This document shows positions 27,833-40,965 of a stretch of DNA of 64,000 nucleotides, one piece after another. Each line of letters opens with the position of its first letter. The first letter of the stretch is position 1. The position numbers and the translations under genes are program-made. Source of the stretch: Alphaproteobacteria bacterium (GTDB lineage Bacteria > Pseudomonadota > Alphaproteobacteria > Rickettsiales > UBA8987); contig JAUIFA010000004.1 in the NCBI GenBank assembly GCA_030429625.1, forward strand, positions 269,568-333,567, written 5' to 3'. Under the pieces are notes generated by a model. It worked only from the letters and a program-made list of their open reading frames with translations. It was not told where the DNA came from and searched no databases.

Positions 27833-29149
27833 TTATACGGGCTTTCTTCCGATGGAATGGTAGGCAATGCCGCGCCGTTGCACTCGGTCATGTGTGTAAA
27901 GGTTACGTAAGTCCACCAAAATGGGGGTTTTTAGTAAGGTAGTCACGTCATTAAGGAAGCCATTATCCGCAAATTCCTCCCATTCGGTAATAATCACCGC
28001 AGCATCTCCGCCCTTTAGTGCATCTTTGGCGCTGTCATGCCAGATAATTTCTTTCTGTGGCAACAGCGCTTTGGCTTGTTGCATGGCCTGCGGGTCATAG
28101 GCATTAATTTTAGCACCGTTCTTTATCAGCTCAGGAATGATATAGACCGAGGCGGATTCACGCATGTCGTCTGTATTGGCTTTAAACGCTAACCCTAAAA
28201 TCGCAAGATTCTTACCTTTCACATCGCCACCACAGGCCTGAATAATTTTGCTTGCCATAGCAATTTTACGTTGGTCATTGCTGCGGATGACCGCATCAAC
28301 AATGTTGGCATGACGGTTATAATCGTCCGACATTTTTCGCAAGGCCAGTGTGTCCTTAGGAAAGCATGAGCCCCCAAAACCTGGTCCGGGTTTGAGGTAA
28401 TTGGCGCCAATGCGATGGTCAATGCCCATGGCACGGGATAAGTCTTCAATGTTTGCGCCACTGGCCTCACAAATATCGGCAATTTCGTTGATAAAACCAA
28501 TCTTGGTTGCCAGATACGCATTGGCAGCGTATTTGGTCAGCTCGGCGGTTTTGATGTCAGTGTGAATGACAAACACATTACGGTCAGACAATGGTCGGTA
28601 AAGTGCTTCCATCACCGAACGTGCTTCAGAGGCTTCTGTGCCGACCAATACCCGATCAGGCTTTAAAAAATCCTCAATGGCGCAGCCTTCACGTAAGAAT
28701 TCTGGATTGGAGGCTACGTAAAATTTGAGTTTTGGATTTTCTTTGGAGATAATACTTTGAATTTGTTCACCTGTGCCCACTGGAACGGTGGATTTGGTTA
28801 CCACCACCGTCTCATCGTCAATGGTTGCTGCCAGCTCGCGCGCAACATTATGCACATAGGTTAAATCCGCCCCGCCATGGCCATCCGGAGGAGTGCCTAC
28901 CGCGATAAAAACGACTTCCGCGCCACTAACAGCATGCTTTAGATCCGTCGTAAAAGATAATCTGCTTGCTTCGACATTTTTCTTAATCAAAACATCAAGA
29001 CCGGGCTCAAAGATGGGAACTATATTATGATCCAGATCTTTAATTTTTTGTTTGTCTTTGTCGACACAGACAACGTCCAGACCAAGTTCAGCAAAACAGG
29101 TGCCTGAAACTAAACCCACATAACCCGTACCAATTACTGCAATTTTCAT
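27833..29149 (-). CDS. ugd: UDP-glucose 6-dehydrogenase
   Basis: A 438-residue enzyme that oxidises UDP-glucose to UDP-glucuronate for surface polysaccharides. It has the NAD motif GTGYVGLVSG, the catalytic-Cys motif GPGFGGSCFPKD, and LGLAFKANTDDMRES. The start MKIAV has AAGGAC six bases upstream; the open frame continues into a repeat before it. The kinase gene follows after one base if MVHF is its start. Confidence 0.96.
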   Translation of the reverse strand: MKIAVIGTGYVGLVSGTCFAELGLDVVCVDKDKQKIKDLDHNIVPIFEPGLDVLIKKNVEASRLSFTTDLKHAVSGAEVVFIAVGTPPDGHGGADLTYVHNVARELAATIDDETVVVTKSTVPVGTGEQIQSIISKENPKLKFYVASNPEFLREGCAIEDFLKPDRVLVGTEASEARSVMEALYRPLSDRNVFVIHTDIKTAELTKYAANAYLATKIGFINEIADICEASGANIEDLSRAMGIDHRIGANYLKPGPGFGGSCFPKDTLALRKMSDDYNRHANIVDAVIRSNDQRKIAMASKIIQACGGDVKGKNLAILGLAFKANTDDMRESASVYIIPELIKNGAKINAYDPQAMQQAKALLPQKEIIWHDSAKDALKGGDAAVIITEWEEFADNGFLNDVTTLLKTPILVDLRNLYTHDRVQRRGIAYHSIGRKPV

Positions 29150-29157
29150 AGATAGTC

Positions 29158-29267
29158 CTTTTATACGTTCATGCGCCACCAAGGCTGCGCTCCTACTTAG
29201 TCGCTAGTCCTTACTAACGTTCGTCCAACCCTTTTACGTTCATGCGCCGCTAAAGCTGCGCTCTCAT
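29158..29267. repeat. Two direct copies of a ~37-bp repeat
   Basis: Copy 1 at about 29158-29195 and copy 2 at about 29232-29267 share ACGTTCATGCGCC, then AAGCTGCGCT-like sequence, with few differences. They fill most of the gap between trmFO and ugd. They do not match the double-hairpin element. They may be remnants of a dispersed intergenic repeat family. Confidence 0.65.
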
Positions 29268-29269
29268 TT

Positions 29270-30712
29270 CTACTCCATTGCCAGCCATTTGTCTATATCG
29301 TCAAGGGCACGGCGGCAATAAGCCTCTTTACGCTCTTTCTTTTTGGTACGCTGTTCCAGAGGTGGGAACAGGCCGAAATTCACATTCATTGGCTGGAATG
29401 ATTTTTGCTCTTCGCCGATCTGGTCATAATTTTTATGGCCGATGGTAATGTGTGCCATAAGCGCGCCTATGGCTGTGGTGTGCGGTGGCGGGCTAATAGT
29501 GTTGCCTAGAATCTCATCGGCAGCAAAGCGACCGGTCAATAATCCCATGGCCGCGCTTTCTACATAACCCTCCACACCGGAAACCTGCCCTGCCAGAAAC
29601 ACATGGGGTGCTTTCTTGAAATGCAAATGTTCGTCCAGCACTTTGGGACTGTTGACATAAGTGTTGCGGTGAATTCCGCCAAGGCGGGCGAATTCAGCCT
29701 TTTCTAGACCCGGAATAGTGCGGAAGATGCGCTCTTGTTCACCGTATTTTAGTTTGGTCTGAAAGCCCACTATGTTATAAAGTGTGCCCAGTTGGTTATC
29801 TTGACGTAGCTGCACCACAGCAAACGGCTTTTCGCTGCTGTGCGGGTTGGTTAGCCCCACAGGTTTCATTGGGCCGTAAGCCAGCGTATCTTTGCCGCGT
29901 TCGGCCATCACCTCAATGGGCAGGCAAGCATCAAAATAAGGGGTGTTTTTTTCCCATTCTTTAAACTCAGTATGCTGACCGGTAATCAGCGCCTCCACAA
30001 AGGTGTAATATTGTTCTTTATCCATCGGACAGTTGATGTAATCGCCACAGCTCTTGTCATTCTGCGAATCATGTAATGATTGCGCAGAATCCATGGATCC
30101 TGTGCTGTTTCCTTGCGTCGACCCACAGGATGACGTGGTGGACGAATTTTTATCATAACGGGACTGATACCATGCTTTGGAAAAATCAATTGAGTCTTTA
30201 TGGACAATGGGAGCAATAGCATCAAAAAAGGCCAGATGTTCCTGACCGGAAATTTCCATAATGGCCTGAGACAATTTTGAGGAGGTCAGCGGGCCGGTAG
30301 CAATGATGGAGATTCCCCATTCTTCAGGTGGAATCTGAGAGACTTCTTCTCGAACCACTGTGATGTTGGGATGGTCATAAATAGCCTTCTGTACTGCGTT
30401 GGAGAACGCTTCCCGATCCATCGCCAACGCGCCGCCAGCAGGGACGGAATGTGCGTCGGCGCAGGACAAAATCAAAGAGCTACAGCGACGCATTTCTTCG
30501 TGCAAACAGCCAATGGCACTGCGCAGATAATTGTTGTCACGAAAGGAGTTGGAGCAGACCAGCTCGGCCAGCATATCGGTTTGGTGGGCGGGAGTCAGAC
30601 TGCTTCCGTGGCGCATTTCGTGGATCACCACATTAATGTTTTTTTCAGCCGCCTGCCAGGCAGCCTCACAACCGGCTAGCCCACCGCCTATGATGTGTAA
30701 CGATTTGCTCAT
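29270..30712 (-). CDS. trmFO: Folate-dependent tRNA (uracil-54) methyltransferase with in-frame element
   Basis: A 480-residue flavoprotein that makes ribothymidine-54 in tRNA with methylene-tetrahydrofolate. It has the FAD motif [11 protein letters not shown], the SNSFRDNN segment, [13 protein letters not shown] and [18 protein letters not shown]. The usual family length is nearer 440-450. The excess is a Ser-rich stretch between SRYDK and DYINCP that is encoded by the double-hairpin element at 30056. It lies in what should be a surface loop, so the enzyme may still work. The start overlaps the stop of the upstream phosphatase gene. Confidence 0.95.
   Translation of the reverse strand: MSKSLHIIGGGLAGCEAAWQAAEKNINVVIHEMRHGSSLTPAHQTDMLAELVCSNSFRDNNYLRSAIGCLHEEMRRCSSLILSCADAHSVPAGGALAMDREAFSNAVQKAIYDHPNITVVREEVSQIPPEEWGISIIATGPLTSSKLSQAIMEISGQEHLAFFDAIAPIVHKDSIDFSKAWYQSRYDKNSSTTSSCGSTQGNSTGSMDSAQSLHDSQNDKSCGDYINCPMDKEQYYTFVEALITGQHTEFKEWEKNTPYFDACLPIEVMAERGKDTLAYGPMKPVGLTNPHSSEKPFAVVQLRQDNQLGTLYNIVGFQTKLKYGEQERIFRTIPGLEKAEFARLGGIHRNTYVNSPKVLDEHLHFKKAPHVFLAGQVSGVEGYVESAAMGLLTGRFAADEILGNTISPPPHTTAIGALMAHITIGHKNYDQIGEEQKSFQPMNVNFGLFPPLEQRTKKKERKEAYCRRALDDIDKWLAME
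30056..30134. repeat. Double-hairpin palindromic element inside trmFO
   Basis: A 79-bp element, opposite in orientation to the copy at 27587. The first hairpin has arms ATTCTGCG/CGCAGAAT around a 16-base loop that itself contains AATCAT/ATGATT. The centre is CCATGG. The second hairpin has arms ATCCTGTG/CACAGGAT around a 19-base loop. Outer ends are GTC and GAC. It is translated in frame as about 27 residues including TSSCGS and GSMDSAQS. Confidence 0.92.
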
Positions 30713-31518
30713 TTATTTAGTATGTCTAAGATTTGATCATGAATTTGTTTATCACCACAGACAATGACACGTCCATCAGAATGTTCGTTTATCAGCTTGC
30801 CTTCCCAGTCGGTCATGATGCCTTTTGCCCCCTCAATAATAGGACGCAGAGCAAGAAAATCGTGCATCTTCAGTCCGGTTTCAATGACAATGTCTACCGT
30901 GCCACGGGCAACCAGACCATAAGAATAACAGTCCCCACCATAGACCACATATTGTGATTTTTTGCGGATGATCTCAAATTTGGCAAAATCGTCTTCGTTA
31001 AACAAATTGGGGGAGGTGGTACACAGTACCGATTCTCCAAGGTGAGAACGCTTCCGTACGGCAGTGTCCTGTGAATTAAATTTTGTGGCATATCCTAAAG
31101 CGCCCACCCAACGCTCACCCAGAATTGGCTGATCAAGCAGACCAATAATAGGGGTGGATTCGGCATCTGTGCCTTTAAGCTTGGGATTGCGACTTAAGAG
31201 AGAAATTAACGTGCCGAAGATAGGGCGGCCAATCATAAAAGATTTGGTGCCGTCGATGGGATCCAGTACCCAAGTATAGCGTGCGTCTGGATTAATTGGT
31301 TCAAACTCCTCGCCAATGATGCCATGTTCAGGATAGGTGGCACGGATCATCGCCCGCAGCGCACGTTCCACCTCTTTGTCAGCCTTGGTGACAGGGGAAT
31401 AATCTTCTTTGACTTCAAAATCAACTTCCCTGCCATAATATTTGCGGATGATATCGCTGGAAGCATTGGCCAATTGTTCGGCAAATTGTAAAAGTTCTTT
31501 GGTGTCGAGATTTGTCAT
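30709..31518 (-). CDS. Inositol-monophosphatase-family phosphatase (HisN-like)
   Basis: A 269-residue member of the Li+-sensitive metal-dependent phosphatase family. Metal-binding residues are in [14 protein letters not shown] and the later [14 protein letters not shown] (the family WD position is read as HD here). The closest class by features is the HisN-type histidinol-phosphate phosphatase common in alphaproteobacteria, but inositol or other phosphate esters are possible. Its stop overlaps the trmFO start by two bases. Confidence 0.88.
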   Translation of the reverse strand: MTNLDTKELLQFAEQLANASSDIIRKYYGREVDFEVKEDYSPVTKADKEVERALRAMIRATYPEHGIIGEEFEPINPDARYTWVLDPIDGTKSFMIGRPIFGTLISLLSRNPKLKGTDAESTPIIGLLDQPILGERWVGALGYATKFNSQDTAVRKRSHLGESVLCTTSPNLFNEDDFAKFEIIRKKSQYVVYGGDCYSYGLVARGTVDIVIETGLKMHDFLALRPIIEGAKGIMTDWEGKLINEHSDGRVIVCGDKQIHDQILDILNK

Positions 31519-31604
31519 TCGCTTTTTAAAACTATGTTGTTATAATCAGACCATAGGGTCATTATAGTGCTTTAGTGTATAAACCTTGGGGGAGAAAAAG
31601 TCTA

Positions 31605-32864
31605 ATGAAAGTTGTGGTGCTTGGGGCAGGAATTGTTGGGGTTACAACGGCCTATTTCCTAGGAAAAGACGGTCACGATGTGACAGTGATTGATCGTGAG
31701 CCCCAAAGCGCGCGGGAATGCAGTTATGCCAATGGTGGTCAGCTTTCTTATAGCCATGCCGAACCTTGGTCCAATCCGGCAATGTTAAAAAAGGCCATCA
31801 CCTGGCTGGGCAAAGACGACGCGCCATTATTGTTCCGCTTTCGGGCAGATTATCAGATGTGGAAATGGGCACTGAAATATGTGTTTAATTCCACCGCCGC
31901 TAAAGCACAAAAACATTTGGAGATTATTTTGGCGTTGGATTTATATTCTCGTCAGATGATGCATCAAATTGTGGCGGATACAAAAATTGAGTTTGATTAT
32001 ATTCAGCAAGGCATCATCCACACATTTCGTAACCCAAAGAATTTGGATGCGGAAATTGAGATTGCTAAAATACAGGCGGATTTGGGCGCCCCTTACGAAA
32101 AATGGACGGTGGAAGAATGCGTCGCACGGGAACCTGCCTTGGCGCACATGGCCAAAGAAATGTGTGGTGGGGCGTTTTTCCCGTTTGATGAATCGGGGGA
32201 CGTGTGTGCGTTTGCCCAGAACCTTATTGCGTATTGTCAGGAAAATTACGGCACCAAAATTTTATACGAAACCATCATTGAAAACATGATTGTCAATAAA
32301 GGCAGCATTTCTAGCATTCGTACCAATAAGGGGGAGATCACTGCCGATGCGTATGTGGTGTCCATTGGTAGTTATAGCTCACTTTTGTTGCGTAAAGTTG
32401 GCATTGATGTGCCCATTTATCCGCTCAAAGGCTACAGTATTTCGGTGCCAGTGGAAGACGAAGGCAAAACTCCACGTCTTAGTATCACCAACCAATGTGA
32501 GCGGCTAGTCTATAGCCGGTTGGGGAATGTACTGCGGGTGGCTGGCACGGCAGAAATGGCGGGCTATGACGATAGCGTCAATGCCGTTCGGGTAAACATG
32601 CTTAAGAAAGCCGTCAACGACCATTTCCCTGGTTGCGGTGATGTGGAAAAGGCTACTGAATGGGCATGTCTGCGTCCGTCTACGCCCGATGGCCCACCCA
32701 TTATCGGTAAAACCAAATACGACAATCTGTATCTTAATACTGGGCAGGGGTCGTTGGGGTGGACTCAGTGCGCTGGAAGCGGCCGTATCGCCGCTGATAT
32801 TATTGAAGGAAGAGAGCCCGAGATGGATATTTCCGGTCTGATAATTGACCGTTATCGGTGTTAG
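31605..32864 (+). CDS. dadA: D-amino acid dehydrogenase
   Basis: A 419-residue FAD enzyme that oxidises D-amino acids (typically D-alanine) to keto acids and passes electrons to the membrane chain. The N-terminus VVVLGAGIVGVTTAYFL is the FAD motif, followed by ECSYANGGQLSYSHAEPW, a hallmark of DadA. The C-terminal GQGSLGWTQCAGSGR fits too. GGGGGAG upstream supports this start. The next gene starts seven bases after the stop, so they form a pair. Confidence 0.94.
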   Translation: MKVVVLGAGIVGVTTAYFLGKDGHDVTVIDREPQSARECSYANGGQLSYSHAEPWSNPAMLKKAITWLGKDDAPLLFRFRADYQMWKWALKYVFNSTAAKAQKHLEIILALDLYSRQMMHQIVADTKIEFDYIQQGIIHTFRNPKNLDAEIEIAKIQADLGAPYEKWTVEECVAREPALAHMAKEMCGGAFFPFDESGDVCAFAQNLIAYCQENYGTKILYETIIENMIVNKGSISSIRTNKGEITADAYVVSIGSYSSLLLRKVGIDVPIYPLKGYSISVPVEDEGKTPRLSITNQCERLVYSRLGNVLRVAGTAEMAGYDDSVNAVRVNMLKKAVNDHFPGCGDVEKATEWACLRPSTPDGPPIIGKTKYDNLYLNTGQGSLGWTQCAGSGRIAADIIEGREPEMDISGLIIDRYRC

Positions 32865-32871
32865 GGGCGTC

Positions 32872-33783
32872 ATGTTAGAACCTGTAATACACCACATAGA
32901 ATTGCCCAATCCACCGGCTATTTTTAAGAAAGACACGGGTATGCATCGATTGGCTTATTTCCGTTGGGGCGATGAGGGGAGTGAGAGAAAAGCGTTGTGT
33001 GTTCATGGGATGACACGCAACAGCAGGGATTTTGATTGTCTGGCAAATGCGTTGGTGGCACAGGGCTATGCGGTTTATGCGCTCGACATTGTCGGCCGTG
33101 GCCAGAGTGACCATCTGCAAAAACCAAAACATTATGGCTACCCACTTTATTGTGCGGATGTGATGGAGTTTTGTTGCCAGCTAAATCTATACGATGTCGA
33201 TTTTATCGGCACCTCTATGGGTGGGTTAATCGGGATGATGATTGCTGCGGGAGAATCACAGGCGGATGCAGGAAAAAAAATAATTTCCCGCCTGATTCTT
33301 AACGATATTGGGCCGTTTATTCCCAAAGAATCGTTGATGCGTATCGGCTCATATATCGGGCAGAAGATGGGGTTTGGAACATGGCAGGAGGCTGAAGAAT
33401 ATTACCGCCAGATTATGGTGCCGTTTGGGGTAAGAGAAGAAGAACATTGGCAGCATCTTTTAAAACATGCTTTTAAACAGAGGGAAGATGGAGCCTATGA
33501 ATTTGTCTATGACAGGCATATTGGTGACGGCTTTTGGAACAATCGTGGTAAGCAGCGTAAATTGCCGGACATGGATCTGTGGGCTATGTGGGAACATATA
33601 AAACTCCCCACCTATGTTATCCGTGGCGGGGAATCAGATTTGTTGCCCAAAAAGGTGGCAGATAGAATGCGAAAGAGCGATTGGGTGAAAGGTTATGTTG
33701 AATTTTCCGGTATCGGTCACGCACCGATGTTGATGGACGAAGAACAGATTGATGCGGTTTTGGAATTTCTTAAATCGCATTAA
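32872..33783 (+). CDS. Alpha/beta hydrolase
   Basis: A 303-residue alpha/beta hydrolase from MLEPVIH, with AGGGG upstream. It has the oxyanion HGMTRNSRDF, the nucleophile elbow GTSMGG, the acid in GGESDLLP and the final His in SGIGHAPM. The substrate cannot be told. It is probably co-transcribed with dadA. The TAA stop shares four bases (TTAA) with the convergent zinc-ribbon gene. Confidence 0.9.
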   Translation: MLEPVIHHIELPNPPAIFKKDTGMHRLAYFRWGDEGSERKALCVHGMTRNSRDFDCLANALVAQGYAVYALDIVGRGQSDHLQKPKHYGYPLYCADVMEFCCQLNLYDVDFIGTSMGGLIGMMIAAGESQADAGKKIISRLILNDIGPFIPKESLMRIGSYIGQKMGFGTWQEAEEYYRQIMVPFGVREEEHWQHLLKHAFKQREDGAYEFVYDRHIGDGFWNNRGKQRKLPDMDLWAMWEHIKLPTYVIRGGESDLLPKKVADRMRKSDWVKGYVEFSGIGHAPMLMDEEQIDAVLEFLKSH

Positions 33784-34559
33784 CGGTAGAATTTTTCCCA
33801 GCCATTGCCGATGTCAAAGACCAGCCGGTCAGCCTTGCCACTGGCGATAATTTCTACATCAAAAGCGATTTTCTCACCAGGCTGAATGATGTTGTTTTCA
33901 ATAGGGATATTGTCCTCTTTCATAGTACGTCCCGCTCCGGTGAGAACCTGTACACGGATGGGAGGAATTTCTCTTGCTTCCTCAGATTCGTTAGCAATTT
34001 TTGAATTTACGACAAAGCGAATATGTTGGTCTTCAAAATTCTTTTCTACTTTAAAGGAAGTAAAGGCAAGCCCGTCCGTTCTGGTCATACCCAGCCCGGA
34101 ATAAAAAGAATTTGGACTGGACAAAGCATTGTGATTGGCCAGCAGAGCAAGTAAAATAAGAATTATTAACAAGCCGGTTGTTATGGCAATCTTTCCCGTT
34201 AGAACTTTGTCAATATTGAGCGTTTTAAGCTTAGAAACCAATTCTTTTAATTTGTTGGAACCATCGTTGCGTTCTTGATTATCATCGGCACCCTCTGCAA
34301 CGGTGTCCGCTTTTTTAGAGTCCTCTTCCTGATTTTCTTCATGACTTTGCTTAAGAATATCTTCCGTGCTCACGCCATCCGGGTTTGCTTCGGATTGTTG
34401 CAGGGCAGAAATTTCCTTTTCCACTTCACTGGGTTCTTCCGGTGGCATCTGCGTCCACACATGTTGGCAATTTGCGCAGCGAACCTTGCGCCCTGCCTCC
34501 GGTATTTTATCCGTTGGGACGTTAAAACTTGTATCGCATTTACTACATGTAATCAGCAT
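33780..34559 (-). CDS. Zinc-ribbon membrane protein with DUF3426-like domain
   Basis: A 259-residue protein. The N-terminal MJ0042-type zinc ribbon has CSKC and CANC around PEAGRKVR, followed by an acidic linker to about residue 120. One membrane helix (TTGLLIILILLALLA) precedes a periplasmic domain resembling DUF3426. Such proteins often sit next to ftsEX in alphaproteobacteria. Here ftsEX is absent, but the YdcF-like and plsC genes that also go with ftsEX are the divergent neighbours. Confidence 0.82.
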   Translation of the reverse strand: MLITCSKCDTSFNVPTDKIPEAGRKVRCANCQHVWTQMPPEEPSEVEKEISALQQSEANPDGVSTEDILKQSHEENQEEDSKKADTVAEGADDNQERNDGSNKLKELVSKLKTLNIDKVLTGKIAITTGLLIILILLALLANHNALSSPNSFYSGLGMTRTDGLAFTSFKVEKNFEDQHIRFVVNSKIANESEEAREIPPIRVQVLTGAGRTMKEDNIPIENNIIQPGEKIAFDVEIIASGKADRLVFDIGNGWEKFYR

Positions 34560-34626
34560 GATATTTTCATTTATTAATATACCGACATTTGCTATATTGC
34601 TGTGAAACTAACATACAAAATTATAT

Positions 34627-35238
34627 ATGAAATTTCTACGTCTAATTTTTTTGTTACTTATCGTATTCGGTGCTATATGGGCTGGCGGTCTTGTGTGGTT
34701 TGCTACATCGGTTGCCAATCAGAGCAATGATATGCAGGATCATACCGATGCCATCGTTGTGCTGACCGGAGGAAGTGATAGGTTGCGTGAGGCGATCAGG
34801 CTTCTGGACCAGAACTATGCAGGACGCATGTTTGTTTCCGGTGCAGGAGAAGGCGTGACCATTGCGGATATTTTTAATATTTCTCAATACCCAAGGGAAC
34901 ATTTTGACGATTTGTCCCGACGCATTGAAATTGGTTATGAAGCGAAAACAACTAAAGAAAATGCTGTTGAAGTATTTCAATGGGTAAGAGATAAGTCCTA
35001 CCGAACCATACGATTGGTTACGTCTAATTACCACATGGAAAGAAGCTACATAGAATTAAAGAATCTGTTACCGGAAGTAAAAATAATTAAACATGCCGTA
35101 GCACCGGAACAGGTTCTAGTAGACAAATGGTGGAAGAGCAAAGGCACAAGAGAACTGATTATTGATGAATATAACAAACTTATCGGTACGGTACTGCAAA
35201 TAGAATTGTCCTATCGCCGGGGAAGTGGAACCAGTTAA
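34627..35238 (+). CDS. YdcF/SanA-family (DUF218) protein
   Basis: A 203-residue protein with an N-terminal membrane anchor (residues about 5-27) and a DUF218 domain: DAIVVLTGGSDRLREAIRLL, GRMFVSGAGEG, and TTKENAVE followed by TSNYHMERS. Family members affect envelope permeability and may act on lipid carriers. The next gene, plsC, starts immediately after the stop, so they form an operon. Confidence 0.88.
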   Translation: MKFLRLIFLLLIVFGAIWAGGLVWFATSVANQSNDMQDHTDAIVVLTGGSDRLREAIRLLDQNYAGRMFVSGAGEGVTIADIFNISQYPREHFDDLSRRIEIGYEAKTTKENAVEVFQWVRDKSYRTIRLVTSNYHMERSYIELKNLLPEVKIIKHAVAPEQVLVDKWWKSKGTRELIIDEYNKLIGTVLQIELSYRRGSGTS

Positions 35239-38483
<3,245 letters not shown>

Positions 38484-38502
38484 CTAGAAATACACCCCAT
38501 TT

Positions 38503-39636
38503 CTACCCCAGAATGAAGCCATTATCAACAGTTAAGAACTGTGATTTCCCTTTTATTTCATCAAATAAGATGGAATCGGTGCCGGTAAGAAATGTTTGTG
38601 TATTTAAATGGAGCAATTCTTCAAAAAATTCTGCCCTTTTTTGCTTGTCTAGGTGCGCCACAACCTCGTCGAGAAGCAGGATGGGAGAGGTGCCAGCCCA
38701 GTTTTTTCGTGCCCGAACGCACGCCATAGTGATGGACAGTAATAGAGCTTTTTGCTCGCCAGTGGAACAGATGTGCGCGGGTTGGTTTTTAATGGAATGA
38801 ATAACCGTGAAATCACTGCGATGCGATCCGTATGTTGTGCGCCCGTTTTTCTGGTCTTCCTCGCGTGAATTTTTAAAATTCTGTTGCAGCATGTTTTCAC
38901 ATTCCAGCGCGCTGTTGTTTTTAAGATTGTGCTCTATCATCCCATCCGCACAAAGCTGTGCTTTAGGAAAAGTTAAGTTGCTTGCGTCTATGGCTTCTTG
39001 CAATTGAGCCACCACCTCATTTCTTGCGGCGGCAATGGCTACGGCCTGTTCTGCCATGCGTTTCTCAATTGTGTTCAGCCAGATTTCGTCATAATGACCA
39101 CTGGTTAACAATTTGCTTCGCTCAGAACGTGCGTGGTTATAAACGGCAGTTTGTTTGACGTGTTCGGGATAAAACAGTCCGGTGAGTTTGTCCAGATAGG
39201 TGCGGCGGGATGTTGCGCCCTCAGAAAATGTTTGATCCATTTGTGGGGTAAGATAACATACCGAGAAATAGTGTGCTAAATGGCTTTGGTTGCTGATTTC
39301 CTCCCCGTTTACTTTGATAATTCTGCGATCACTTTCTTTAGAAGTGTCTTTACCAGTGCCGATGGTGATTTGGTCTGGGGTGTTAAAAATCTTGGAAAAA
39401 ATTGTCCAAGGTAGAGGTTGTTTAGCAACGTTGTCATAACGACTGATTGTGCCGAGGGTGGCGTTGCGGAGACCCCGACCTGGGGTCAACAGAGAAATGG
39501 CCTCCAATAAGTTTGTCTTGCCTGACCCATTCTTTCCGGTAATAACCACCAATTTGTTACCAAAATCCATTTCAACAAAGTCATAGTTACGGAAGTTGGT
39601 TAGCTTTAGGTGGTCTACAGAAATATCAGCTTTCAT
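38503..39636 (-). CDS. recF: DNA replication and repair protein RecF
   Basis: A 377-residue SMC-like ATPase that helps load RecA at gaps. It has the Walker A motif GKNGSGKTNLLEAI, the signature STGEQKALLLSI and the Walker B motif PILLLDEVVAHLD. It sits between dnaN and gyrB in the classic order. Confidence 0.96.
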   Translation of the reverse strand: MKADISVDHLKLTNFRNYDFVEMDFGNKLVVITGKNGSGKTNLLEAISLLTPGRGLRNATLGTISRYDNVAKQPLPWTIFSKIFNTPDQITIGTGKDTSKESDRRIIKVNGEEISNQSHLAHYFSVCYLTPQMDQTFSEGATSRRTYLDKLTGLFYPEHVKQTAVYNHARSERSKLLTSGHYDEIWLNTIEKRMAEQAVAIAAARNEVVAQLQEAIDASNLTFPKAQLCADGMIEHNLKNNSALECENMLQQNFKNSREEDQKNGRTTYGSHRSDFTVIHSIKNQPAHICSTGEQKALLLSITMACVRARKNWAGTSPILLLDEVVAHLDKQKRAEFFEELLHLNTQTFLTGTDSILFDEIKGKSQFLTVDNGFILG

Positions 39637-39699
39637 GTTGTCTTCTTAATCGGCGGCGATAAAGCGTATAATTCTGGTTCTACAGAACTATACGTTATG

Positions 39700-40857
39700 T
39701 CACACACGCATCGGCATGATAACGTAAAGCACGCGAACGTCGTTTGGGTCATTGACCAATGCAGGTGAATTGGCATCGGAAAAACGGAATTGAGCAGTTT
39801 CACCGTCAAGCTGCCCAAGCATCTCAAGCATGTAACGTGAATTAAAGCCAATCTCGATGTCGTCTGCGTCGTAATTGACACTCACCGTTTCAGTAGCAGA
39901 ACCCGATTCCGGACTTTGTGCAGAAAGGGTTAGTGTGCCTGAAGAAAGTGAGAATTTTATCCCACGAGATTTGTCCGTTGAAATGGTGGACACACGATCA
40001 ACCGCTTGAGTCAAAACAGCAGGGTCAATTTCAAGAATATTGTTGTTTCCTTCCGGAATAACGCGGACATAATCTGGGAATGTCCCATCAACCAATTTGG
40101 AAAGGATAGAGATATTGCCAGAGGTGAAGCGAATTTTGCTTTCAGAAAGGGCAATTTCAACATCTGTTCCCTGTTCCCCAAGGAGTTTGTGCAATTCGTT
40201 AACGGTTTTGCGTGGGATAATGACCCCAGGCATGCCCTCTGCACCCTTTGGCTGAGCTACTTCGATACGTGCCAGACGGTGACCATCCGTGGCTACGGAT
40301 TTTAAAAGATTGCCGTCATCATCTTGTGTGGAGTGAAAATAAACACCGTTAAGATAGTACCGGGTTTCTTCAGTGGACATGGCAAAGCGTGATTTTTCAA
40401 TCAACGTTAGGCACTCATCCGCCGGTAGGGTAAAATGATGCGAAAGATCCCCTTCAGACATGATTGGAAATTCGTCCGATGGCAGATAGGAAATGTTAAA
40501 TTTTGCACTGCCGCTTTGCACCGTAATCTGCGAAGAGGCTTCATTGGTTTTGATAGCAATCTGTGAGCCTTCTGGCAATTTTCGTACAATGTCATAAAGT
40601 GTTTGTGCAGGAATGGTTAAGGAGCCTTCTGTTTCAATGCTGGCAGAAACCTTTTCCGCTGCCACAATATCCATATCTGTAGCAGTAAGAGTAAGTGCGC
40701 CATCTCTAGCATCAAGCTTAATGTTCGAGAGAATAGGCAATGTGTTGCGTTTTTCTACGATACTTTGTAAACGAGCCAGAGATTTTAGTAAAACCACACG
40801 CTCAATGGTTAATGCAATAGGGAAACCTTCCGCCATTTTTTGTGCCGCCTCAGCCAT
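39700..40857 (-). CDS. dnaN: DNA polymerase III beta clamp
   Basis: A 385-residue sliding clamp with three clamp folds. Recognisable segments are LVVDGTFPDY, near-family RNTLPILSNI, and the C-terminal NDVRVLYVIMPMRV. A TGTTAATTAACA palindrome lies 13 bases before the ATG (40870-40881). recF follows after about 60 bases. Confidence 0.97.
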   Translation of the reverse strand: MAEAAQKMAEGFPIALTIERVVLLKSLARLQSIVEKRNTLPILSNIKLDARDGALTLTATDMDIVAAEKVSASIETEGSLTIPAQTLYDIVRKLPEGSQIAIKTNEASSQITVQSGSAKFNISYLPSDEFPIMSEGDLSHHFTLPADECLTLIEKSRFAMSTEETRYYLNGVYFHSTQDDDGNLLKSVATDGHRLARIEVAQPKGAEGMPGVIIPRKTVNELHKLLGEQGTDVEIALSESKIRFTSGNISILSKLVDGTFPDYVRVIPEGNNNILEIDPAVLTQAVDRVSTISTDKSRGIKFSLSSGTLTLSAQSPESGSATETVSVNYDADDIEIGFNSRYMLEMLGQLDGETAQFRFSDANSPALVNDPNDVRVLYVIMPMRV

Positions 40858-40965
40858 GTTGATCCTAAATGTTAATTAACAAATATAATCTTTTATATAG
40901 CAGGAATTAACCCTTTGCAAGCAATTAAGATGCTATCGCAGAAGCTTTTAAACACAACAACACAG

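Noticed and set aside
25915-27891. Frameshift or assembly error explaining the odd N-terminal segment of the zeta-like kinase
   Set aside because: The odd residues coincide exactly with the double-hairpin element, which also occurs in trmFO, so an insertion explains them better.
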